Assembly (NCBI GenBank): GCA_036703255.1
Contig: DATNPL010000195.1
Location: 28,185-92,184 of the forward strand
DNA length: 64,000 bases
Direction of reading: 5' to 3'
From: Drouetiella sp036703255
GTDB taxonomy: Bacteria; Cyanobacteriota; Cyanobacteriia; Elainellales; Elainellaceae
Of the stretch, positions 49,642-58,389 are shown one piece after another (the first letter of the stretch is position 1; every line of letters begins with the position of its first letter). The notes beneath the pieces were generated by a model. The model searched no databases and was not told where the DNA came from. It saw only the letters and a program-made list of their open reading frames with translations. Position numbers and translations under genes: made by a program.

Positions 49642-50994
49642 ATGAACCGCGAACTCCGTCAAACCCTGGAGCAGCAAAATATTCAATTTGTCCGGGTGTT
49701 GTGGTGCGACAACGCCAACGTGATTCGCGGCAAAGCTTTTCATACTGGATTTTTGGCAGAGCATCAGCAGCAGGGCATCAGTATTGCGATCGCCCAGCAG
49801 GCCATTCCCGTCATGTATGACGCGGTAGCGCCCGACAGCGGCTTAGGCCCTGTGGGCGAAGCGTGGCTAGTGCCAGATTGGTCAACTTTTAATGCGTTGC
49901 CCTACACGCCAGGTCACGCCAGCGTTATGGGCGACATGGTTAGAGGCGGTGAGCCTTGGGCGCTGTGTCCCAGGAACTTCCTCAAGCGCATGATTGCTGA
50001 GGCCGATGCAGAAGGGTTGCAGGTTTTAGCCGCCTTTGAAAATGAATTTTATCTGCTGCGTTCCCTAGTGCCAGACCCAGCAGCGCAAAATTTAGGGGCG
50101 ATCGTTCCGGCAGATACGACCGTATTTGCCTCAACTCTGGCTATGGATCTGAACTACAGCGTCATCGGTGACATTGCCGAAGCGCTGCTGGCTCAAGGCA
50201 TTCCAGTAGAACGCTATTATCCAGAGTCAGGGGGAGGGCAGCATGAGATTGCCATCCGCTACACCCAGGCTTTGCAGTCCGCCGATTGGCAAATCGCCTT
50301 CCGAGAAACCGTGCGAGGCGTAGCGTTACGCCATCAGCTCCGGGCTTCCTTTTTGCCCAAGATTTTTGCTGACCAAGCCGGCAGCGGCTGCCACCTGCAC
50401 CTGAGCCTGTGGCGGCAGGGACAAAATCTCATGCCGGGTGAGAACGGCGAACTTTCACCGATCGCCCGTACCTTCATCGGGGGAATTCTGCACCATCTGC
50501 CCGCCTTGATGGCGCTCACTACGCCGAGCGTCAATTCCTATCGGCGGCTTCAGCCTCACTTTTGGAGCGGAGCCTTTCGCTGCTGGGGCATGGACAATCG
50601 TGAGGCAGCGGTGCGGGTGCCTAGCAATCCGACGGCTCCTAGCCCAACCCATATTGAACTCAAAACCGTAGATGCTTCGGCAAACCCCTATCTGGCGTTA
50701 GGGGCAACGATCGCCGCAGGCTTAGATGGCATCCGGCGGGGGCTTGATCCGGGTGAGCCGCTGGCGAGCGATCCAGGACACCTACCCGAGGCAGAACGGC
50801 AAAAACGCGGCATTGAACGTTTGCCTGCCACCTTGGGAGAGGCGATCGAGCATTTTTCCTGCAACAAAACTTTACTTGATGCGCTGGGCGCAGTTTTTTT
50901 TCAAGCCTTTTTGGCCGTCCGCAGAATGGAGTGGAAAGCCTTGCAGGGAAAGACTTTAGAGGAAGAGGTGAAGCTGCTGCTGGAGCGTTATTGA
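49642..50994 (+). CDS. glutamine synthetase family protein (PuuA/GlnA-like)
   Basis: 450 residues. The beta-grasp N-terminus (RVLWCDNANVIRGKAF) and catalytic domain have AAFENEFYLL (metal Glu), GGGQHEIAIRY, and SGCHLHLSLW (the NxHxS-type active site; here GCHLHLS). SYRRLQPHFWSGAFRCWGMDNREAAVRVP and the C-terminal DASANPYLALGATIAAGLDGI also belong to the GS catalytic domain. It is a GS-fold ligase, but it lacks the adenylylation Tyr block typical of GlnA-I and looks closer to the PuuA/FluG-like branch that couples glutamate to amines. The substrate is unknown. No GS-inactivating factor or amine gene is near. Confidence 0.82.
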   Translation: MNRELRQTLEQQNIQFVRVLWCDNANVIRGKAFHTGFLAEHQQQGISIAIAQQAIPVMYDAVAPDSGLGPVGEAWLVPDWSTFNALPYTPGHASVMGDMVRGGEPWALCPRNFLKRMIAEADAEGLQVLAAFENEFYLLRSLVPDPAAQNLGAIVPADTTVFASTLAMDLNYSVIGDIAEALLAQGIPVERYYPESGGGQHEIAIRYTQALQSADWQIAFRETVRGVALRHQLRASFLPKIFADQAGSGCHLHLSLWRQGQNLMPGENGELSPIARTFIGGILHHLPALMALTTPSVNSYRRLQPHFWSGAFRCWGMDNREAAVRVPSNPTAPSPTHIELKTVDASANPYLALGATIAAGLDGIRRGLDPGEPLASDPGHLPEAERQKRGIERLPATLGEAIEHFSCNKTLLDALGAVFFQAFLAVRRMEWKALQGKTLEEEVKLLLERY

Positions 50995-51104
50995 CCCAAA
51001 AAAGAGGCGATCGCCTCGATAAATGTTCAAAAAAACTTTTCTAGGGGGTTACGCCCCTCACCTGTTTAATGGCATACTGTGTTATGTAGATGCACCCTGA
51101 TGGT

Positions 51105-51136
51105 TGGGAGAGTTGTTCAACGGCTCTCCCATTTTT
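51105..51136 (+). terminator. intrinsic terminator downstream of the GS-like gene
   Basis: TGGGAGAG (51105-51112) pairs with CTCTCCCA (51124-51131) around an 11-base loop, followed by TTTTT (51132-51136). It lies about 110 bases past the GS-like stop and before the SelO gene. A smaller hairpin, AGGGG/CCCCT, precedes it near 51040. Confidence 0.75.
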
Positions 51137-51310
51137 ACTTTCTAGCTAATTTTTGAAACAGCCAATGCTTTGAAAGCGCCACTTCACGCTTGTTTTCAAA
51201 GAAATCAGCCCAAAAAATAAACGAACGGCTGTAACCCCCAGAAGACTCGATCGCTCCTAGACTTGAGATGAACTGGCATTACTGTCGTCTCATTTAGAAC
51301 CCCCTGAGTC

Positions 51311-52834
51311 ATGCGATCGCCTAACCCCTTTTTAGTGCTGCCCTACGAATCTGCCTTCGAGCGTCTGGGAGAAGACTACGCCGACCCGGTAGCGGCAGCA
51401 GAGTTTCCCCAGCATACGCTACGCTTTCGCAACGATGACCTGCTGCCCCAAATGGGGCTAGACCCAGCGGCCGTTAGCGATGACGACTTTATTGCAGCCT
51501 TTGGACAATTTCAGGAGCGTCAGCCGCCGAGAGATCTGCTGGCAATGCGCTACCACGGCTACCAGTTTGGTGACTATAACTCGCGGCTGGGTGACGGCAG
51601 AGGGTTTCTCTACGGTCAGCTTCGGGGTCAAGATGGCGAACTGTATGACTTGGGCACTAAAGGCTCAGGCATTACTCCCTACTCGCGGGGCGGCGACGGA
51701 CGGCTGACGCTCAAAGGCGGGGTGCGCGAGGTGCTGGCAGCCGAGGCTCTACATACGCTAGGGGTAAGAACCTCGCGCTGTCTGAGCTTGATAGAAACAG
51801 GAGAACCCCTTTGGCGGGGGGATGAACCCTCCCCAACGCGATCGTCGGTTATGGTGCGGTTTTCGCGATCGCATATCCGGTTTGGCACCTTTGAGCGGCT
51901 GCATTTCTTAGGCAGAAAAGACTTGACCCAAACGCTGCTAGATCATGTGATTGAGTATTACTACCCGCATTTGCAAGGGCAGGACGATCGCTACATCCGC
52001 TTCTATACCGAGCTAGTGCAGCGCGTCGCAGAGCTAACGGCTCAGTGGATGTCGGTTGGGTTTTGCCATGCTGTGCTGAATACAGACAATATGGCGATTA
52101 CAGGCGAAAGCTTTGATTATGGCCCTTATGCCTTCATTACCCAATATGATCCCCAATTTACGGCAGCCTACTTCGATCACTATGGCCGCTATTGCTACGG
52201 CAACCAACCTTCAGCCTGTCTCTTGAACCTGCAAATGTTGCAAGTGCCGCTGAAGGGCTTAATAGATTCCTTTGAGATGGAGGCGGCTCTGACGCAGTTT
52301 GAAGCCCATTATCTTGCGGCCTATCGTCAGCGGATGCTGCGACGACTCGGATTTGAAGAAAGCCCTGAGATCTCCGCTGAGGTTAGCGATCGCCTGTTGC
52401 GCCTCACCCTGCGGCTACTCTGGGAGAGCAAAGTCAGCTACCACGATTTCTTCGGCAGCCTACGGCAGCAGTTTTCGCCTCAGTGGCAGCAAGGCGTACA
52501 GCATATCTTTAGCGAAGCCCTCGACCCGGCACTTCAGTCGTCAGTACCGTCTGGTGAAAAGGCAGGCGAGTTGTCGGACGATCCCGCCAATGCCCAACAA
52601 ACCCTCGTTGTTGCCGCCTTTGAAGAATGGCGACAGTTCTACCACCAGATCTTGATGAGCTTGCCAGAAGCGGAAACAGAGACGATCGCCCATCGTTTGG
52701 CTCAACACAACCCCACTACAGTTTTGATTCGGCCAGAAATTGAGGCCGTGTGGGAGGCGATCACCACAGATAATGACTGGCAGCCTTTCTATGGGTTGGT
52801 CGATCGCCTCAGAAACGCCGTAGTCAAGCCATAG
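51311..52834 (+). CDS. selO: SelO-type protein adenylyltransferase (YdiU/UPF0061)
   Basis: 507 residues, a pseudokinase-fold AMPylase. Family blocks visible: LAMRYHGYQFGDYNSRLGDGRGFLYGQL, the glycine-rich LYDLGTKGSGITPYSRGGDGRLTLKGGVREVLAAEALHTLGV, then FCHAVLNTDNMAITGESFDYGPYAFI with the catalytic-loop Asp and the DYGP metal motif. It transfers AMP from ATP to Ser, Thr or Tyr of redox proteins. The usual C-terminal selenocysteine or Cys extension is not apparent: the end reads NAVVKP. The enzyme is in the SelO family with high certainty; the targets are unknown. Confidence 0.93.
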   Translation: MRSPNPFLVLPYESAFERLGEDYADPVAAAEFPQHTLRFRNDDLLPQMGLDPAAVSDDDFIAAFGQFQERQPPRDLLAMRYHGYQFGDYNSRLGDGRGFLYGQLRGQDGELYDLGTKGSGITPYSRGGDGRLTLKGGVREVLAAEALHTLGVRTSRCLSLIETGEPLWRGDEPSPTRSSVMVRFSRSHIRFGTFERLHFLGRKDLTQTLLDHVIEYYYPHLQGQDDRYIRFYTELVQRVAELTAQWMSVGFCHAVLNTDNMAITGESFDYGPYAFITQYDPQFTAAYFDHYGRYCYGNQPSACLLNLQMLQVPLKGLIDSFEMEAALTQFEAHYLAAYRQRMLRRLGFEESPEISAEVSDRLLRLTLRLLWESKVSYHDFFGSLRQQFSPQWQQGVQHIFSEALDPALQSSVPSGEKAGELSDDPANAQQTLVVAAFEEWRQFYHQILMSLPEAETETIAHRLAQHNPTTVLIRPEIEAVWEAITTDNDWQPFYGLVDRLRNAVVKP

Positions 52835-53012
52835 TTCAGCCATAGTCCCGTCAAATTAGCGGGGAGTCTCTCATATTTCTAGTCGCTAGATGCCTGCCCA
52901 AGGCAGCAGAGGAGCAATATTGTTTCTTATCAGAGTTTTTGCGTTAAGTTTCTTAACAAAAAGCAATAAGTGATTAGAATGAGAAAAACCCGTACTCTTA
53001 ACCGCATCGCCC

Positions 53013-54038
53013 ATGCAGTCTAACCTCACCGAGTCCAAGCAGCCCTACCTGCCGCTGCTGCTGATTGCGCCATTTTTCCTTTGGGGCACCGCAATGGTAG
53101 CCATGAAAGGCACTGTGCCGCATACCACGCCGCTCTTTATGGCAGGAGTGCGTCTGTTGCCCGCAGGTCTTTTGGTGCTGTCAGCCGCCTTCGTTTTAGG
53201 CAAACCCCAACCGCAAGGATGGAAGGCTTGGCTCTGGATTATACTGTTTGGGTTGGTAGACGGAACGCTATTTCAAGGCTTTTTGGCAGAAGGACTAGCC
53301 CGAACAGGGGCAGGTTTGGGTTCAGTCATGATTGACTCTCAGCCGCTGGCCGTGGCGCTGATGGCGCGGTTTTTGTTTGGCGAACAGATTGGGCTGTGGG
53401 GCTGGCTAGGGTTGGGGTTTGGCGTCATTGGCATTGGCTTGCTAGGGTTGCCGCAGAGCGTGATTTTGGGGCTAATGCAGGGTGAAGTGCCGATGACGAG
53501 CGAGGCAGGCTTAAGTCTGCTGGAGCAACTCTTCCAAAGCGGTGAATGGCTGATGCTGATGGCCGCGCTGTCGATGGCGATCGGCACGGTTATGGTGCGC
53601 TATGTGTGTCGTCACGCTGATCCGGTGGCTGCGACGGGGTGGCACATGGTCATCGGCGGCATTCCGTTGTTTGTCGGTTCAGCCGCTTGGGAGTCGCAGC
53701 AGTGGGTCAACCTGACGGGCGGAGACTGGATGGCGCTGGCGTACTCTACGATTTTTGGCAGCGCTATTGCCTATGCTCTGTTCTTCTTTTTTGCCAGCAC
53801 AGGCAACCTGACTAGCTTTAGCTCATTGACTTTTTTGACACCCGTGTTTGCCCTGCTGTTTGGAAATCTGTATCTCGATGAAATGCTCAATTCGGTGCAG
53901 TGGGTCGGTGTCAGCCTGACGCTCATTAGCATTTACTTGATTAATCAGCGCGATCGCCTCTTGGAAAAACTCAGGGCTGGGCAACCGCTCGATCTGGCAA
54001 CCCCGGCGGTGGAGACAGAATCCGAGGTATCGGGCTAG
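53013..54038 (+). CDS. EamA/DMT-family permease
   Basis: 341 residues with ten predicted membrane segments, in the two-repeat EamA layout: PLLLIAPFFLWGTAMVAMKGTVPHTTPLFMAG opens the first half and a second similar set starts near residue 185 (WLMLMAALSMAIGTVMVRYVC). SSLTFLTPVFALLFGNLYLDEML, then GVSLTLISIYLI, is the family C-terminus. These carriers export metabolites or drugs by facilitated or proton-driven transport. The substrate is not predictable. It is 178 bases after SelO. Confidence 0.9.
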   Translation: MQSNLTESKQPYLPLLLIAPFFLWGTAMVAMKGTVPHTTPLFMAGVRLLPAGLLVLSAAFVLGKPQPQGWKAWLWIILFGLVDGTLFQGFLAEGLARTGAGLGSVMIDSQPLAVALMARFLFGEQIGLWGWLGLGFGVIGIGLLGLPQSVILGLMQGEVPMTSEAGLSLLEQLFQSGEWLMLMAALSMAIGTVMVRYVCRHADPVAATGWHMVIGGIPLFVGSAAWESQQWVNLTGGDWMALAYSTIFGSAIAYALFFFFASTGNLTSFSSLTFLTPVFALLFGNLYLDEMLNSVQWVGVSLTLISIYLINQRDRLLEKLRAGQPLDLATPAVETESEVSG

Positions 54039-54108
54039 TTAGCCGTTAGGATGGAACGGAGGAGTTGGGTTTCATCTCCGTTAGCCTCCGTGACTCTACG
54101 ATCGCCCC

Positions 54109-55044
54109 ATGTTTTCTCGCTCTAGGCTCGACTTTTCTAGGTTTAGATTTTCCCTGCTCGCAGCCTGTGCGATCGGTATGACTCTGGCTGAAGGCAGCTA
54201 TGCTTTGCAGGTCAGCAGCATACCCGATCGGCTTCAAAGTTTGCCCCAGAGCTTAGTGTCTCAAAGTGTGTCCCCAAGCTCAGGGGCAGCTGCACCCGAA
54301 GCTTCCCCTCGTCTAACATCCTCTGAGACTCCTGCTTTCGGGTGGGTTGGGTGGCTTGCCTTAGCATTAGGTGCAATAGCGGTGCTCAGCCTGATTTACC
54401 GCTTGCTTTTGAAGCCGCGATCGCCCCAGCCGTCTTTACCAGACGATCTAGCAGTTGCAGAAAACAGCTCAGAGCAGCTCAAGCCTGCACGCTCAGTTGA
54501 TAAAAATCAGGCTGATGAAGATCATCCTGATCGCCAAGAGCCTTCTCTCGCGGGCGAAATGACGCGACTAACCAAAGTCGATATTGTCGAAACCTTGATT
54601 ACTGACCTGAATAGCGCTGATCCGGGCAAGCGTCGTCAGGCCATTTGGCAGCTAGGGCAACGGGGCGATTCTCGCGCCACCCAGCCGCTGGTTGATCTGC
54701 TCATGGATTCTGACTCAATGCAGCGCAGCCTGATTTTGGCAGCCCTCTCAGAAATTGGCATGCGATCGCTCAAGCCCATGCACCGGGCGCTCATGCTATC
54801 GCTTCAAGACAACAGCCCTGACGTGCGCAAAAATGCCATTCGAGATGTCACCCGAATGTATGACGCGATCGCTCAAGTCAGCCAGCTTTTACAGTACGCC
54901 ACCAGCGATGCCGATAGCGAAGTCCGCGACACGGCACAGTGGGCGCTAAGCCAGATGAACCGCATTCGATCGCTGCCAGAAGACACAGCCTCGCCCAGAT
55001 CTCCACAACTGCACTCAAGTTCTGAAGACGCTGCTGAAGACTAG
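54109..55044 (+). CDS. membrane-anchored HEAT-repeat protein
   Basis: 311 residues. A hydrophobic, signal-like N-terminus (FSRFRFSLLAACAIGMTLAEG), then a second membrane segment (FGWVGWLALALGAIAVLSLIYRLLL, about 75-100), then a disordered acidic linker. Residues 155-285 contain three to four HEAT-like repeats (GKRRQAIWQLGQRGDSRATQPLVDLLMDSDSMQRSLILAALSEIG). HEAT domains of this type bind phycobilin lyase partners or other proteins, but no bilin-binding or lyase feature is seen. The repeats should be in the cytoplasm or lumen depending on topology. No family name is assigned. Confidence 0.65.
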   Translation: MFSRSRLDFSRFRFSLLAACAIGMTLAEGSYALQVSSIPDRLQSLPQSLVSQSVSPSSGAAAPEASPRLTSSETPAFGWVGWLALALGAIAVLSLIYRLLLKPRSPQPSLPDDLAVAENSSEQLKPARSVDKNQADEDHPDRQEPSLAGEMTRLTKVDIVETLITDLNSADPGKRRQAIWQLGQRGDSRATQPLVDLLMDSDSMQRSLILAALSEIGMRSLKPMHRALMLSLQDNSPDVRKNAIRDVTRMYDAIAQVSQLLQYATSDADSEVRDTAQWALSQMNRIRSLPEDTASPRSPQLHSSSEDAAED

Positions 55045-55159
55045 CGCTCAAGGTTGAGGGTGCCACCCGATGGGCAAACTCACAGGCTTCTTTCCGAGTT
55101 CTTTACCTTCACAGTTCTAAGATGCGAAGTGTAAAGGACAATACAGGAAGAAATATAAG

Positions 55160-55591
55160 ATGATTCGTTTCAATCAAGCGATCGCAATTGGCGCAACTCT
55201 CGGTATCTTGACTCTGGCAGGATGCAGCACGCCTCAGCAAAGTGCCACTACTGAACCTGCATCTCCCAGCACCATGACTTCTGAGGCATCTCCCGATGCC
55301 ATGTCTAACATGACTGCAACCCAAGAGTATGCAGACTTGACCACCGTAGTCACTAGCACCACCGCTGCCGTAGACGCAGGTGATTTTACCAAGGCTCAAG
55401 CCGAAATCGCTAAATTTGAAGAACCCTGGTCAAAGGTAGAAAAGAGCGTCAAGGCTAAGTCTGGCGACACCTATAACGCGATCGAAGACAATGTAGAAAA
55501 AGTGCAAACTGCGCTGAATGACTCAAACAAAGAGCAGGCGCTAGTAGCCTTGAAGGCACTGGGAGAGAGCGTCAGCCTCGCTGCTAAGTAG
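55160..55591 (+). CDS. lipoprotein with helical domain
   Basis: 143 residues. Signal peptide II: MIRFNQAIAIGATLGILTLAGC, with lipobox LAGC and lipid-modified Cys at residue 22. A Ser/Thr-rich linker follows (to about 55), then a helical region SKVEKSVKAKSGDTYNAIEDNVEKVQTALNDSNKEQALVALKALGESV. The start ATG at 55160 has AGGA at 55145-55148. The stop is embedded in a 26-bp tandem duplication (55578-55629). The C-terminal helical pattern resembles small imelysin/DUF4363-like envelope proteins; that identification is weak. Confidence 0.7.
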   Translation: MIRFNQAIAIGATLGILTLAGCSTPQQSATTEPASPSTMTSEASPDAMSNMTATQEYADLTTVVTSTTAAVDAGDFTKAQAEIAKFEEPWSKVEKSVKAKSGDTYNAIEDNVEKVQTALNDSNKEQALVALKALGESVSLAAK

Positions 55592-55629
55592 TTTTATCGC
55601 GCTTCGCTGCTAAATAGTTTTATCGCGCT
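55578..55629 (+). repeat. 26-bp tandem duplication over the stop codon of the lipoprotein gene
   Basis: Two copies, 55578-55603 and 55604-55629, differ at one base (AAGTAG versus AAATAG) and a third partial copy (TCGCT) follows. The first copy carries the gene's final codons and stop, the second repeats them in another frame. It looks like a recent slippage or unequal-crossover event. Confidence 0.85.
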
Positions 55630-55758
55630 TCGCTCAAGTCAGATTATTTTTTGAATGTTTGGCTTCGCAAAGCTTTTACAGGAAAACGTTGACATTCTGA
55701 TTTTGCGGATAGTGGCTTTAAGCTGTCCGCAAAATTTCCCTTATGTAAGGTGCCATTC

Positions 55759-56052
55759 ATGAAACGAGTCTTTCGCAAATATCACCGCAGCCTAGCCATC
55801 ATTCTTTGTTTGCCGATCGCCCTCACCGTCATTACCGGAATTCTGGCTAGCATTACCCAAAACTGGACTTTTGTAGACACTGGGCTATCTTCCAATCTGA
55901 TGTTGAAAATCCACACGGGGGAGATTTTTCACTTGGAAGCCATTTATCCGCTCCTGAATGGATTGGGGTTAATAGGTCTGCTCATTACGGGCATGAGCAT
56001 GACCAGCCTGTTCAATAAAAAAAGTCGCTCTACACCCAAATCTTCGACCTAA
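55759..56052 (+). CDS. small two-span membrane protein (PepSY-associated type)
   Basis: 97 residues from the ATG at 55759 (a GTG three codons earlier is an alternative). FRKYHRSLAIILCLPIALTVITGILASI and LEAIYPLLNGLGLIGLLITGMSMTSLF are two membrane segments separated by a short loop, with a positively charged start. KYHRSLAIILCLPIALTVITG resembles the first helix of PepSY-associated membrane proteins. It ends with a basic tail. It is convergent with the primase gene; the stops are nearly adjacent. Confidence 0.6.
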   Translation: MKRVFRKYHRSLAIILCLPIALTVITGILASITQNWTFVDTGLSSNLMLKIHTGEIFHLEAIYPLLNGLGLIGLLITGMSMTSLFNKKSRSTPKSST

Positions 56053-56054
56053 GC

Positions 56055-58052
56055 TTACTCTCTCTGTGATGCAGTTTGTGTGGCGGCTTGCGTGACAGCT
56101 TGGGAAGTTTCTAACGCTTCATAATATTCTCCAACCCAAGGAATTTGTGCCAAATCGGCAAAGGTGGTCTGACGCTGCTGCCGATCGAGATCAGCAATTC
56201 GCTGCTTTTCGGCATAGATCTGCTGCTGATAATATTGCGCCAGATCTGGCGAGGCCGTGCTATCCATTTTTTCCCAAAGGTTGAGGAAATGACGGCAGCG
56301 CTTTTCGCACATGACCCGCTCCATGCAGGCTGTAGCAGCTCGGATAACCAGAGGCGATCGCAACAAATCTCGCTTGGTTTTCTCATCGAGCTGAAACAGC
56401 GGATACAGAGCTGGCAGCTTTGCCGGAAAGTCGGTGCAGCGGTCTTGCAGTTCGGCAATCAAATCGCAAGCGGTAGACTGAACCGAGTCTGTCTCCCAAG
56501 CCTCCTCAATATGCATAATCTGCTGCCAGAGAAAGCGGTGGTGCGCCATGCTGAAGTCAAGATCGCGTTCGTCTAGCGCCTGCTTAATGAAATCGCGGTA
56601 CTCATGCAGATGCAGATAAACGCGCAGAATTTGCGCCTCTGACTCCTCTAGCAGAGTACGATCGCCCGGTCTGACCCATTTTTGCGATCGCCCATGCCAG
56701 CGCTGCCCCCTCACCTGCGTGCGCAGATCGGCTTCAAGTTGCAGGGTCAGGTGGGCGTTGTTTTGGCTAAGCAGCTCTGCACAGCGATGAATATAGTGGG
56801 TTCTCAGCGTGGCGTTGGGCAAATTGCCTAGTAGCTTGACGATTTCCTGCGTGCTTTGCTGGAATTGATCGGACTGGTTGAGGTCAGTTCCTTTGAGCAA
56901 CTGCTGAATTTGCCAGTCGAGCCAGAGGGGAGCCTCATTGAGCAAGGTCAGGTAGTCTTCGGGCTTGTGAGATTTGAGAAACTCATCGGGGTCTTTGCCC
57001 GCCGGAATGTTGAGCACCCGGAGCTGCACTTCGCCCTGGTAGGCCAAGTCGGCCACCTCACCGATCGCTCTTTCGGCGGCTTTGTTTCCAGCAGCATCAG
57101 CGTCAAAGTTTAAGACAATTTGTTTAGATTCGCTGTAGCGCAGCAGCTGCCGCACCTGATGCAGACTCAGTGCCGTACCCAAAGAGGCCACCACATGGGT
57201 AATGCCCACGGCATGTAAGGCAATAACGTCAAAATAGCCCTCAACGACGATCGCTTTGTCGGCTTTGGCGATCGCCCCTCTGGCCTTATCCAACGCAAAT
57301 AGGGTTTTACCCTTATCGAATAGCTCTGTTTCGGGCGAGTTGAGATATTTGGGCTGCTCGTCCCCCAAGGATCGGCCACCAAAGCCAATGACCCGCCCTT
57401 GCAGATCATGAATGGGAATCATCAGGCGATCGCGGAAGCGATCGTAGTAGCCCTTGCCCTCAGGACGGGTGACAATCAGCCCCGCTTTTTCCACCAGCTC
57501 GACCGGATAGCGCTTTTGCTCAATCAAGTAGCCATAGAGGGTTTGCCAGCCCGCCGGAGCGTAGCCGATCTGAAACTGCTGAATGGTTTCGGCACTGAGC
57601 TGACGCGCAGATTTCAGGTAGGTCAGGGCAGCCTCACCTTGGGGCTGTTGCAGCGCATGTTCATAAAACTTGGCCGTGAGTGCCAGCACCTCATAGAGCT
57701 GTTCGCGTAGCGAAATCTGTCGCTGTAGCTCCTGTTTTTGGGCTGGCTCCAGGGTTTTAATCGGTACCTGGTAGCGTCGCGCTAAATCTAGCACCACATC
57801 GGAAAACGATCGCTTGCCCAGCTCCATCATGAACTTGATGGCATTGCCGCCTGCCCCACAGCCAAAGCAGTAGTAGAACTGCTTGCCAGGACTGACACTA
57901 AAACTGGGAGACTTATCATCGTGGAACGGGCATAGCCCCGTAAAATCTTTACCGCGTTTGCGCAGCACTACATGCTCCGAAATCACGTCCACAATGTCGG
58001 CGCGTTGTTTGATCTCTTCGATCGTGTCAGGGTGCAAACGAGGAATATCCAC
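56055..58052 (-). CDS. dnaG: DNA primase
   Basis: 665 residues from a GTG at 58052. Zinc-binding domain (CHC2): LCPFHDDKSPSFSVSPGKQFYYCFGCGAGG, within residues 40-70. The catalytic core has DRLMIPIHDLQGRVIGFGGRSL, the TOPRIM Glu and Asp in AIVVEGYFDVIALHAVG and IVLNFDADAAGNKAAERA. The C-terminal helicase-binding domain of about 200 residues follows. It lays RNA primers for lagging-strand synthesis. The gene stands apart from the usual rpsU-dnaG-rpoD operon of Proteobacteria. The C-terminal tail contains the Gln/Thr-rich SQAVTQAATQTASQ. Confidence 0.96.
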   Translation of the reverse strand: MDIPRLHPDTIEEIKQRADIVDVISEHVVLRKRGKDFTGLCPFHDDKSPSFSVSPGKQFYYCFGCGAGGNAIKFMMELGKRSFSDVVLDLARRYQVPIKTLEPAQKQELQRQISLREQLYEVLALTAKFYEHALQQPQGEAALTYLKSARQLSAETIQQFQIGYAPAGWQTLYGYLIEQKRYPVELVEKAGLIVTRPEGKGYYDRFRDRLMIPIHDLQGRVIGFGGRSLGDEQPKYLNSPETELFDKGKTLFALDKARGAIAKADKAIVVEGYFDVIALHAVGITHVVASLGTALSLHQVRQLLRYSESKQIVLNFDADAAGNKAAERAIGEVADLAYQGEVQLRVLNIPAGKDPDEFLKSHKPEDYLTLLNEAPLWLDWQIQQLLKGTDLNQSDQFQQSTQEIVKLLGNLPNATLRTHYIHRCAELLSQNNAHLTLQLEADLRTQVRGQRWHGRSQKWVRPGDRTLLEESEAQILRVYLHLHEYRDFIKQALDERDLDFSMAHHRFLWQQIMHIEEAWETDSVQSTACDLIAELQDRCTDFPAKLPALYPLFQLDEKTKRDLLRSPLVIRAATACMERVMCEKRCRHFLNLWEKMDSTASPDLAQYYQQQIYAEKQRIADLDRQQRQTTFADLAQIPWVGEYYEALETSQAVTQAATQTASQRE

Positions 58053-58389
58053 GAATTAAGCCTCCTTCGGCAGCGATTCCATCCGAAAGGACTTCAATAT
58101 ACCACTACCTATAGCGGTCGGTTACCAAACTTGAGGCCAACCTAGCAATACATCTAGAGTAGAAACCTACAGCTAATATCAACTCCGGATTAATGACCCT
58201 AAGAACCCGTTCATCGTTTTAGACATTGTGGGTTTTCCAAACGGATTTGATCTGGCTGCCCCAGGCTAGAGCGAACAGGTGTTCTGCTAATCTAGCATGG
58301 CGATCAGATCTCGGCTGAACGAAATATATGCGTGAATTGGCTGCTTGCGTGAATTGCAACCTCTTTAAATTCCTAGAGTAGTCAAATGT
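58053..58389. other. intergenic region between two minus-strand genes
   Basis: About 335 bases, upstream of the primase gene and downstream of the Ser/Thr kinase gene, with no gene, repeat or strong hairpin that I could see. It should contain the primase promoter. Confidence 0.4.
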
